This document shows, piece by piece, positions 50,540 through 57,685 of a stretch of DNA of 64,000 nt. Under the pieces are notes generated by a model, which worked only from the letters and a program-made list of their open reading frames with translations, was not told the origin of the DNA and made no database searches. The stretch is taken from positions 434,001 to 498,000 of the forward strand of contig NZ_JBGUAX010000003.1 of the NCBI RefSeq assembly GCF_041821065.1, in the 5' to 3' direction. Made by a program: the position numbers and the translations under genes. This DNA is from Egicoccus sp. AB-alg2. Its GTDB lineage: Bacteria; Actinomycetota; Nitriliruptoria; Nitriliruptorales; Nitriliruptoraceae. Each line of letters starts with the position of its first letter. The stretch's first letter is position 1.

Positions 50540-50686
50540 GGCGGTCCTCAGCGGGGGATGTCGGCACCCTACCCGCCGAGGTCGGGGCCGTTCGGTGGGC
50601 GACGGACGCCTGGCCGTTCGCGTCGACGCCTACGGCACCGTAACTTACTCTCTCGTAGCCAGACCCCCGTCCCCGAGGGAGCCCGC

Positions 50687-51661
50687 GTGTCCTCCGTCAC
50701 TGCGTCCCGTCCTGCTCCGGAGCCCGACACGCCCGTCCGTGGCGTCGAACTGGCCTCGCCCCGCGCCGTGCGCTGGCAGCGGCTGTCGATCCTGCTGATC
50801 GTGGCGCTGCCCCTGCTCGGTCTCGGCGCCGCGCTGTGGTGGGGGTGGGGACGCGGGATCGGCGCCGTCGACCTCGGGCTGTTCCTCGGCTTCTACGTCT
50901 TCACGGGGTTGGGCATCACGGTCGGCTTCCACCGGCTGTTGACCCACCAGAGCTTCCGGGCGCCGCAGTGGGTCCGGGTGCTGTTCGCGGTCGCCGGGTC
51001 GATGGCCATCCAGGGCGCCGTCATCGACTGGGTCGCCACGCACCGCCGTCACCACGCCTACTCGGACCGGCCCGGCGATCCGCACTCGCCGCACGTGGAC
51101 TTCGAGGACGGCTTCCGAGGTCTGCTCAAGGGCCTGTGGCACGCGCACGTCGGCTGGCTCGTCTCGCCCGAGCAGACCGTGCAGCAGGCCTGGGCGCCCG
51201 ACCTGCTCAAGGACAAGGCGATCCTGCGGGTCAACCGGCTGTTCCCGTGGCTGATCCTCGCCACCTTCCTCCTGCCGGCCGTGCTGGGTGGTCTGCTGAC
51301 GATGTCGTTCGCCGGTGCGCTCACCGGCTTCCTGTGGGGCGGTCTCGTCCGGATCTTCCTGCTCCACCACGTGACCTGGTCGATCAACTCGATCTGCCAC
51401 GTCTTCGGTACCCGCCCGTGGGCCGCGCACGACGAGAGCCGCAACAACCCGGTCATGGCCCTGCTCGGCTTCGGCGAGGGCTGGCACAACGGCCACCACG
51501 CGTTCCCGGCCTCGGCCCGCCACGGGCTGCGCTGGTGGGAGTTCGACGTGTCGTGGGTCGTGATCCGCACCCTGCAGGTGCTGCGGCTCGCGCGTGACAT
51601 CAAGCTGCCCTCGACGGCCCAACTCGAGCGCCGTACCCGTCGCGCCCGCGCCCGCGCGTAG
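50687..51661 (+). CDS. Acyl-CoA/acyl-lipid delta-9-type fatty acid desaturase
   Basis: A 324-residue membrane di-iron desaturase that should introduce a double bond (probably delta-9) into saturated acyl chains. The three histidine boxes are intact: HRLLTH (82-87), HRRHH (119-123) and HNGHH (267-271). Four hydrophobic helices surround them. The start is GTG 50687 after GAGGGA. Upstream at 50640-50660 are TTAC...GTAG-like half-sites (TTACTCTCTCGTAG) that could bind a TetR-type lipid regulator. The following gene encodes one, which is suggestive only. An electron donor is not encoded here. Confidence 0.9.
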   Translation: MSSVTASRPAPEPDTPVRGVELASPRAVRWQRLSILLIVALPLLGLGAALWWGWGRGIGAVDLGLFLGFYVFTGLGITVGFHRLLTHQSFRAPQWVRVLFAVAGSMAIQGAVIDWVATHRRHHAYSDRPGDPHSPHVDFEDGFRGLLKGLWHAHVGWLVSPEQTVQQAWAPDLLKDKAILRVNRLFPWLILATFLLPAVLGGLLTMSFAGALTGFLWGGLVRIFLLHHVTWSINSICHVFGTRPWAAHDESRNNPVMALLGFGEGWHNGHHAFPASARHGLRWWEFDVSWVVIRTLQVLRLARDIKLPSTAQLERRTRRARARA

Positions 51662-51736
51662 TCGCGCCCGCGCGTAGCCGCGCCCCGGGCGGGTAGCGTG
51701 CCGGGCCAGACCATCGCCGGCGCTGAGGGGGCGTGC

Positions 51737-52402
51737 GTGACCACGGTCAGGCGGGTGCGCATGACGGCGCCCGAGCGGCGCGAGCAGTTGATCGGCGTCG
51801 CACGGTCCGTCTTCGCCGAACGCGGCTACCAGGGTGCGGCCATCGAGGAGATCGCCGACCGCGCGGGTGTGTCCAAGCCGGTGGTCTATCAGCACTTCGG
51901 CGGCAAGGAGGGCCTGTACGCGGTCGTCGTCGACCGTGAGGTCCGCCGGCTGACCAGTGCGATCGCCGGCTCGTTCGACGCGATCCACCCGCGGCTCGTC
52001 GCCGAGTCCGCGGCCGACGCGTTCCTCGCCTACATCGAGGAGCACGAGGACGGCTTCCGGGTGCTCGTCCGCGACGCCCCCGTCGGCGCCAGCGACGGCA
52101 CCCTCGCCTCCGTGCTCGACGACGTGGCCGTCCGCGCCGAACGGCTGCTGGTCGACGAGTTCGGCGAACGGGGCTTCGACGAGAACACCGCGCCCATGTA
52201 CGCACGCATGCTGGTGGGCGCGGTGGCCCTGGTCGGCGAGTGGTGGCTGGAGGTCCGCGAGCCGCCGCGCGAGGTCGTGGCGGCCCACGTCGTGAATCTG
52301 TTGTGGAACGGCCTGCGCCACCTCGACCCGGCACCCACGACCCGCCTCCGCGACGACCGGCTGCGTGGCCACGCCAGCGCGGCCGAGGAGGATCCCGCAT
52401 GA
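51737..52402 (+). CDS. TetR-family transcriptional regulator
   Basis: A 221-residue regulator. The N-terminal HTH is typical (RREQLIGVARSVFAERGYQG, then IADRAGVSKPVVYQHFGGKE). The C-terminal ligand-binding and dimerisation domain is helical and acidic. GTG 51737 is preceded by GAGGGGG. Its stop overlaps the start of the aminotransferase gene (ATGA), so it is probably co-expressed with the aminotransferase and omega-amidase genes and may control them or the upstream desaturase. No operator is evident in its own short leader. Confidence 0.88.
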   Translation: MTTVRRVRMTAPERREQLIGVARSVFAERGYQGAAIEEIADRAGVSKPVVYQHFGGKEGLYAVVVDREVRRLTSAIAGSFDAIHPRLVAESAADAFLAYIEEHEDGFRVLVRDAPVGASDGTLASVLDDVAVRAERLLVDEFGERGFDENTAPMYARMLVGAVALVGEWWLEVREPPREVVAAHVVNLLWNGLRHLDPAPTTRLRDDRLRGHASAAEEDPA

Positions 52403-53577
52403 TCCCGCGCCCCGAGCCGCAACTGATCGCCCGCCTCCAGGGCTTCGGCACGACGATCTTCAGCGAGATGACCGCGCTGGCGATCGCGCACGACGCCGTC
52501 AACCTCGGCCAGGGCTTCCCCGACGAGGATCCGCCCGCGGCGATGGTCGAGGCGGCGGCGCAGGCGATGCGTGCGGGCCACAACCAGTACGCACCCGGGC
52601 CGGGCGTGCCCGCCCTGCGGCAGGCCGTCGCCGACCACCAGAAGCGCTTCCACGGCCTCGACCACGACCCGGACACCGAGGTGACTGTCACGTTCGGCGC
52701 CACCGAGGCGATGGCCGCCAGCCTGCTCGCCCTGTGCGAGGTCGGCGACGAGGTGATCGTGCTCGAGCCGACCTACGACGCCTACACGGCCATCATCACC
52801 CTCGCGGGTGCGGTGGAGGTGCGGGTCCCGCTGCGCCCGCCGCACTTCACCCTCGACCTCGACGCGCTGGCAGCCGCCATCACCCCACGGACGCGCGCGA
52901 TGGTGCTCAACACCCCCCACAACCCGACCGGCACCGTGCTGCTGCCCGACGAGTTGGACACGATCGCCGCGCTGTGCGTGGAGAACGACGTGATCGCGCT
53001 GACCGACGAGGTGTACGAGCACCTCGTCTACGACGGTCGCCACGTGCCGCTGGCCACGCGTCCCGGCATGCGCGAACGGACCGTCACCATCTCTTCGGCC
53101 GGCAAGACCTTCTCCTGCACCGGCTGGAAGACCGGCTGGGCGTGCGCCGCGCCGCCGTTGACGCGGGCGCTGCGCACCACCAAGCAGTTCCTCTCCTTCG
53201 CGGGCGGTACCCCGCTGCAGCACGCCGTCGCGGTCGGCCTGGGCGCCGAGGACGCGGTCTACGACGGTGTCCGCGAGCGGCACCGGCGCCGCCGCGACCT
53301 CGTCGTCGACCGGCTCCTGGCCGCCGATCTGCCCGTGCACCGCCCCGCCGGCGGGTACTTCGTCACCCTCGACGTCGCCGCGCTCGGCCACGACGACGGG
53401 GAGACGTTCTGCCGCTGGGCGCCGGAGGCGCTCGGCGTCGCGGCCGTACCGGTCAGCGCGTTCGTCCGTGACCCGGGGCCGGTGCGTACGCTCGTGCGAC
53501 TGGCCATCTGCAAGCCCGACGCCGTGCTCGAGGAAGGGCTGGACCGGCTCCTCCGCGCGCGCGAGCATCGGCCGTAG
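52399..53577 (+). CDS. PLP-dependent class I aminotransferase (methionine/glutamine transaminase type)
   Basis: A 392-residue fold-type I aminotransferase. The PLP Lys is K236 in SSAGKTFSCTGWKTGWA. Other features are NLGQGFPDEDPP at the start, EPTYDAYTAI, LNTPHNPTGTVL and DEVYEHLVYDG. The LGQGFP...GK.FS.TGWK pattern is that of the YbdL/kynurenine-glutamine transaminase K group, which uses methionine or glutamine as amino donor to regenerate keto acids. The next gene is an omega-amidase, which removes the alpha-ketoglutaramate formed from glutamine. The ATG overlaps the TetR stop codon. Confidence 0.88.
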   Translation: MIPRPEPQLIARLQGFGTTIFSEMTALAIAHDAVNLGQGFPDEDPPAAMVEAAAQAMRAGHNQYAPGPGVPALRQAVADHQKRFHGLDHDPDTEVTVTFGATEAMAASLLALCEVGDEVIVLEPTYDAYTAIITLAGAVEVRVPLRPPHFTLDLDALAAAITPRTRAMVLNTPHNPTGTVLLPDELDTIAALCVENDVIALTDEVYEHLVYDGRHVPLATRPGMRERTVTISSAGKTFSCTGWKTGWACAAPPLTRALRTTKQFLSFAGGTPLQHAVAVGLGAEDAVYDGVRERHRRRRDLVVDRLLAADLPVHRPAGGYFVTLDVAALGHDDGETFCRWAPEALGVAAVPVSAFVRDPGPVRTLVRLAICKPDAVLEEGLDRLLRAREHRP

Positions 53578-53607
53578 CCGTCGTCGTCGACCGATCGGAG
53601 CGCCGCG

Positions 53608-54372
53608 ATGAGGATCGCCGCCGTGCAGCACGACATCGTGTGGGAGGACCGCGAGGCGACCCTGCGCCACCTCGACGACCGCGTGGCCGGCGCGGTGGCC
53701 GGCGGCGCCCGACTGGTCGCGTTCACGGAGATGTTCGCGACCGGCTTCTCCATGAACACGCACACGACCGCGGAGGCGCCGGATGGGCCGACCGTCACGT
53801 GGATGGTCGACCAGGCCGCCCGGCACGACGTCTGGGTGGCCGGGTCGCTGGCGATGCGCCTGCCCGAGCGCGAGTTGCCCGTCAACGCCCTGTGCGTGGT
53901 CTCGCCCGGTGGCGAGGTGCACCGCTACGACAAGATTCACCCCTTCAGCTACGCCGGCGAGCACGAGCGGTTCGGGGCCGGCGACCGGTTCGTCACCGTC
54001 GACGTCGAGGGAGTCCGACTGACGCCGTTCGTCTGCTACGACCTGCGCTTCGCCGACGAGTTCTGGGCGTGCGCCGCGACCACCGACGCCTACCTGGTGG
54101 TGGCGAACTGGCCGGCGCCCCGCCGCCACCACTGGCGGGCGCTGCTGGACGCCCGCGCGATCGAGAACCAGGCGTACGTGGTCGGCGTGAACCGTGTCGG
54201 CGAGGGCGGCGGACTCAGCTACACGGGCGACAGCCGGATCGTCGACCCGCTCGGTGAGGTCCTCGTGTCCGGAGCCGGCGGTGAGACGGTGCTGTTCGCC
54301 GATCTCGACCCGCACGTGGTCGCCAAGGTCCGCGACCAGTTGCCGTTCCTGCCCGACCGGCGCACCGGCTGA
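53608..54372 (+). CDS. Nitrilase-superfamily omega-amidase
   Basis: A 254-residue amidohydrolase with the Glu41-Lys109-Cys143 triad (FTEMF, YDKIHPFSYAGEHE, VCYDLRF). GEHERFGAGDRF and RFADEFWACAATTDAYLVVA follow the omega-amidase/YafV pattern. In bacteria and eukaryotes this enzyme hydrolyses alpha-ketoglutaramate to 2-oxoglutarate, pulling transamination by glutamine transaminases forward. The gene follows the aminotransferase by 30 bases. It is probably cytoplasmic and in the same transcript. The start ATG 53608 has a CGGAG-like SD. Confidence 0.9.
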   Translation: MRIAAVQHDIVWEDREATLRHLDDRVAGAVAGGARLVAFTEMFATGFSMNTHTTAEAPDGPTVTWMVDQAARHDVWVAGSLAMRLPERELPVNALCVVSPGGEVHRYDKIHPFSYAGEHERFGAGDRFVTVDVEGVRLTPFVCYDLRFADEFWACAATTDAYLVVANWPAPRRHHWRALLDARAIENQAYVVGVNRVGEGGGLSYTGDSRIVDPLGEVLVSGAGGETVLFADLDPHVVAKVRDQLPFLPDRRTG

Positions 54373-54375
54373 CCT

Positions 54376-54394
54376 CGGTCCGGCTACCGGACCG
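54376..54394. terminator. Bidirectional terminator hairpin
   Basis: CGGTCCGG (54376-54383) pairs with CCGGACCG (54387-54394) around CTA. The loop is the stop codon of the convergent CAP-domain gene, so the hairpin sits exactly between the two transcripts. Confidence 0.65.
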
Positions 54395-55436
54395 TGAGCG
54401 ACACGTCCCGGCCCGCGGACCGGCCGGCCGCGTTGTAGGCCATGACCCGCAGCGTCACGGTCTTGCCGCGCGGCAGGCCGGTGACGACGGCCGGCGACGT
54501 CTTCACCGTCGCCAGCGTCGCGGTGGACGCGCAGCCCGCCACGCACTTGACCCGGTAGCCCTTGACCGGCGCGGCCGTCGTGGACGCCGCCGGCGTGAAC
54601 CGGACCTCGACCCGCCCGCTGCCCAGCGCGGTGGCGCTCGCACCGCCGGGGCGCGCCGGGCGGTCGATGGGCCTGACCTCGACGGTGACGGCCTTCGACG
54701 TGCCGGCCTGGTTGACCGCGCGCACGCCGAAGGTCGCCGTCGTGCCGGTCGGCAGGCCGGTCAGGGTGTGCGTGGTCGTCTCCGGCGGGAGCTTCGCGAC
54801 CGTGGTGCCATTCACCTGGACGCGCAGACTCGTCGTCGGCGTGGTCGGGTGTGGCCACGCCAGCCGTACCGCGCCCGGCCCCGCCACCTTGCCGGTCAGC
54901 GACGCCGGTGGTGCGGGTGCCGGATGGGTCGCCGGCGACGTGGTGCTCGGATAGGTCGCGAAGTTCTGCGTGAGGTAGATGGCGCTGCCGTAGGCGGCCG
55001 GGGCGCAGGCGAAGCCGAGCCCGACGTGCGTCGACGTGGCCCGCATGATGTTGGCGTGGTGGCCGGGCGAGTCCACCAGCTGCTGGTGCAGGGCCCGCAC
55101 CGAGTCCAGCCCCCGTTCCGGGTAGCGGTAGGCGATGTTCTCCGAGCCGCTCGTCGCGCCGGCCGGGTACTGGCCGAAGTACGACGGGTTGTGCGCGAAC
55201 GTGCCGGTGGAGGCCATGTTGCGCGACCAGGTGCGGGCGACGTCGTGCAGCCCCTCGAGCGGTGCGACGGGCGCGACCCCGCCCGCGGCGCGCGTCTCGT
55301 TGATCAACTCCAGCGCGAGCCGCTCCATCCGCGCCGCCGTCTCCGTGCACGCGACGGTCGTGGCGTTCGCCGGGACGCTCGTGGCGCCGGCGAGCAGCAG
55401 CACGGCCATGAGCGCGGTGACGGTTCGTCGGAGCAT
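54384..55436 (-). CDS. Secreted CAP-domain (SCP/PR-1-like) protein with fibronectin-type repeats
   Basis: A 350-residue exported protein. The signal peptide (LMAVLLLAGATSVPANAT) is followed by a CAP domain (about 30-165). Its landmarks are ALELINETRAAGGV, VARTWSRNMASTGTFAHN, SENIAYRY, and LHQQLVDSPGHHANIMRATS with the GHHANIM box. Two beta-sandwich domains of the fibronectin III type follow (about 175-255 and 260-350; for example ASLTGKVAGPGAVRLAWPHP). CAP proteins bind lipids or act in cell-wall contexts; no enzymatic role is certain. It lies downstream of the ECF41 gene on the same strand, 97 bases away. Confidence 0.85.
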   Translation of the reverse strand: MLRRTVTALMAVLLLAGATSVPANATTVACTETAARMERLALELINETRAAGGVAPVAPLEGLHDVARTWSRNMASTGTFAHNPSYFGQYPAGATSGSENIAYRYPERGLDSVRALHQQLVDSPGHHANIMRATSTHVGLGFACAPAAYGSAIYLTQNFATYPSTTSPATHPAPAPPASLTGKVAGPGAVRLAWPHPTTPTTSLRVQVNGTTVAKLPPETTTHTLTGLPTGTTATFGVRAVNQAGTSKAVTVEVRPIDRPARPGGASATALGSGRVEVRFTPAASTTAAPVKGYRVKCVAGCASTATLATVKTSPAVVTGLPRGKTVTLRVMAYNAAGRSAGRDVSLTVR

Positions 55437-55533
55437 CGCGGGCGATCCTGGTCGGCAGCGGCGGTCGCTCGTCCAACTCGTCGACCGTCGATGCGCCAGC
55501 CTTGAGCGCCCGCGCGCTGGGGCGACAGCCGCC

Positions 55534-56403
55534 TCACCTCGTGAGCAGGGACGGTTCGTCGATCCCGGCCAGCTTGTACGGGTTGTTGACCGCGTAGAGG
55601 TGCGTGATGCGGCCGTCGGCGACGACGAGGCTGACCACGGCGACGGCTTCTCCGTCGAGGTCGAGCCGGGCCGCCGGGGCGCCGTTCAGCCAGATGGTCT
55701 GGATGCGGGCGCCGGGTGCCGCCCGGGTGAGCCCGCCGAGCAGGCGTGCCACCCGCTGCGCGCCGTGCACCGGCTGCCGGATCGCCGCCGCGAGCCCGCC
55801 GCTGTCGGCGACCGCGACGACGTCGGGCGCCAGGACCTCGAGCAGCGCGTCGACGTCGCCGTCCTGTGCCGCGGCCAGGAACCGCTCCACCACCTCCCGT
55901 TGCTGCGTCGGGTCCACCTCCATGCGTGGCCGTCGGGCGGCGACGTGCTCCCGAGCCCGGTGGGCGATCTGCCGCACCGCCTCGGGGGACTTGTCGAGCG
56001 CCCCGGCGATCTCGTCGTAGGGGGTGTCGAAGACCTCGCGAAGTACGAACGTCGCGCGCTCGGCCGGGCCGAGCGTCTCCAGCACCGTGAGCATCGCGAC
56101 CGAGACGCTCGCGGCCAGCTCGGCGTCCTCGGCCACGTCGGGGCTGGTCAGCAGCGGCTCCGGCAGCCATGGGCCGACGTAGTCCTCGCGGCGTCTGCCG
56201 AGCGAACGCAGCCGGTTCAGCGCCTGGCGGGTGACGATCCGGACCAGGTAGGCGCGCGGGTCTCGCACCTCGGCGTGGGCGACCTCGGCCCACCGCAGCC
56301 ACGTCTCCTGCACGACGTCCTCGGCGTCGACGGCCGAGCCGAGCATCTCGTAGGCGACGGTGAACAGCAGGCCGCGGTGGGTGACGAACGGGTCCTCGCT
56401 CAT
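55534..56403 (-). CDS. ECF41-type RNA polymerase sigma factor with SnoaL-like C-terminal domain
   Basis: A 289-residue sigma factor. Sigma region 2 (LLFTVAYEMLGSAVDAEDVV, then RDPRAYLVRIVTRQALNRLR) and region 4 (ERATFVLREVFDTPYDEIAG) are followed by a SnoaL/NTF2-like domain of about 120 residues. This C-terminal domain holds variants of the ECF41 motifs: DSGGLAAAIRQPVHG near the DGGGK position and NNPYKL near NPDKL. In ECF41 the extension tunes sigma activity and replaces an anti-sigma factor. The gene overlaps its CMD partner by 4 bases, the typical ECF41 genomic pairing, and should transcribe its own operon. Confidence 0.9.
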   Translation of the reverse strand: MSEDPFVTHRGLLFTVAYEMLGSAVDAEDVVQETWLRWAEVAHAEVRDPRAYLVRIVTRQALNRLRSLGRRREDYVGPWLPEPLLTSPDVAEDAELAASVSVAMLTVLETLGPAERATFVLREVFDTPYDEIAGALDKSPEAVRQIAHRAREHVAARRPRMEVDPTQQREVVERFLAAAQDGDVDALLEVLAPDVVAVADSGGLAAAIRQPVHGAQRVARLLGGLTRAAPGARIQTIWLNGAPAARLDLDGEAVAVVSLVVADGRITHLYAVNNPYKLAGIDEPSLLTR

Positions 56404-56993
56404 GCGGTCGAGCGTAGGTCGTGGCTCGGGCTGGCCAGCGGCGGGAGCCCGCACGACGCCGCGAAGCCCTGCGACCGGATGCCGAGCGCGATGTTCGAAC
56501 GTGCCGCCATGTTCGCCGCGCCGACGAACGCGGTCAGCTCGACCAGTCCGGCGGGGCCCAGCTGTTCCAACAGCCGGGCCGACATCTCGTCGGTCACCGT
56601 CGGTGGTGTGGCCGCCATCGCCTCGGCGTACGCCATCACCTCGCGTTCCAGCGGGGTGAACACGTCCGACGTGCGCCAGCGCGGCACCTCGCGCGCCTTG
56701 TCGAGGTCGAGGTCCTCGTCGTTGGCCTGGAAGTACCCGAGGTCCAGGCAGAAGCTGCACCCCACGAGCGAGGCCGTGGCCATGTGCGCGAGCGACTTCA
56801 GCTGCTTGTCGCACGCATTCCAGCGCTCGGCCTTGGTGGACAGCCCGAAGAAGGCCTTCAGCACCGGCAGGTTGTGCCACATCACGCCCAGCGGTTCGGG
56901 CACCTCGCCGAGCTTCTTCCGGACGATGCGCTTGAGCAGTGTCCCCTTGATGCCGCCGACCTCTGCGGAGGGAACTCGGGTGGTGCTGGCCAT
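56400..56993 (-). CDS. Carboxymuconolactone decarboxylase / AhpD-like protein
   Basis: A 197-residue all-helical protein with the redox motif Cys79-Ser-Phe-Cys82 (LVGCSFCLDLG) and CMD-type helices (EREVMAYAEAMAATPPTVTD, LVELTAFVGAANMAARSNIA). Carboxymuconolactone decarboxylases, oxidoreductases and epimerases are the usual partners and targets of ECF41 sigma factors. It is the first gene of the pair, starting at ATG 56993 with AGGAGG. The catalytic Cys pair suggests a peroxidase-like thiol activity. The substrate is unknown. Confidence 0.88.
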   Translation of the reverse strand: MASTTRVPSAEVGGIKGTLLKRIVRKKLGEVPEPLGVMWHNLPVLKAFFGLSTKAERWNACDKQLKSLAHMATASLVGCSFCLDLGYFQANDEDLDLDKAREVPRWRTSDVFTPLEREVMAYAEAMAATPPTVTDEMSARLLEQLGPAGLVELTAFVGAANMAARSNIALGIRSQGFAASCGLPPLASPSHDLRSTA

Positions 56994-57007
56994 GGGTCCT
57001 CCTGTCG

Positions 57008-57025
57008 TTCATGCCATGGCATGAA
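57008..57025. promoter_or_regulatory. Perfect 18-bp palindrome in the CMD/ECF41 leader
   Basis: TTCATGCCATGGCATGAA reads identically on both strands. It lies directly between the predicted -10 element (57026-57029) and the SD of the CMD gene. It would cover the transcription start, so a dimeric repressor could use it, or it could form a short hairpin at the 5' end of the RNA. Confidence 0.65.
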
Positions 57026-57052
57026 GACACCGGCCGGCGGCGGGTTGTGACA
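57026..57052 (-). promoter_or_regulatory. Predicted ECF41 autoregulatory promoter
   Basis: On the minus strand, TGTCACA (57052-57046) matches the published ECF41 -35 consensus exactly. After a 16-bp spacer, TGTC (57029-57026) matches the CGTC -10 element at 3 of 4 positions. The position upstream of the CMD gene is that expected for ECF41 target promoters. Confidence 0.7.
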
Positions 57053-57132
57053 GACCGTGCGAGACTGCGACGGATGTGTCGGGTCGCTGCCGAATCGGCA
57101 GGACGCCGACGCGCACGCGAGGAGACGTCGCC

Positions 57133-57564
57133 ATGTCCGCCGAGGCCGTCCCGGTCCCGAAGTTGTGCCAGGTCGTCATCGACGCCACGGACCCTCGCAC
57201 GACCGCGGAGTTCTGGCGGCAACTGCTGGGCCTGGTCTATCGCGCCGGGCACGAGCCGCCGCCGGAGGGCCAGGACGACACCGCCGGTCGCGACTGGCTC
57301 AACCTGTTCGATCGCGACGGGAGCCCGCGCCTGGCCTTCCAGCACGTCTCGGACCTCGCCCCGACGACCTGGCCCGAGCACGCCGTGCCCCAGCAACTGC
57401 ACCTGGACCTGACGGTGGACGGGGTCGAGCAGTTGGAGGCGGTGCACGAGCGGGTGCTCGCGCTCGGCGGGGCGCTGCGCCTGGACCGTTCCGACGACCC
57501 CGAGGAGCCGCTGCGGGTGTTCGTCGACCCGGCCGGCCACACGTTCTGCGTGTTCGTCGGCTGA
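57133..57564 (+). CDS. VOC-family (glyoxalase/bleomycin-resistance-like) protein
   Basis: A 143-residue protein with the paired beta-alpha-beta-beta-beta units of the vicinal oxygen chelate fold: LCQVVIDATDPRTTAEFWRQ, RLAFQHVSD, QLHLDLTVDGVEQLEAVHER and RVFVDPAGHTFCVFVG. Candidate metal ligands are the His in HLDL and the Glu/His near the end, but not all are evident. The start ATG 57133 has GAGGAGA upstream. It diverges from the ECF41 operon, and its promoter may share the TGTGACA region. The enzymatic role is unknown. Confidence 0.85.
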   Translation: MSAEAVPVPKLCQVVIDATDPRTTAEFWRQLLGLVYRAGHEPPPEGQDDTAGRDWLNLFDRDGSPRLAFQHVSDLAPTTWPEHAVPQQLHLDLTVDGVEQLEAVHERVLALGGALRLDRSDDPEEPLRVFVDPAGHTFCVFVG

Positions 57565-57685
57565 GCACCGGCACCGGATCCGTCGTCGTGCGTACCCAGG
57601 CCGGGCTGCCGTTTCCCTGAACTCGCACTGAAGGAGTTGGTATCGTCCGGGACGCCGAGCGGGCATCCGGGGGGCAGGGACCGAC

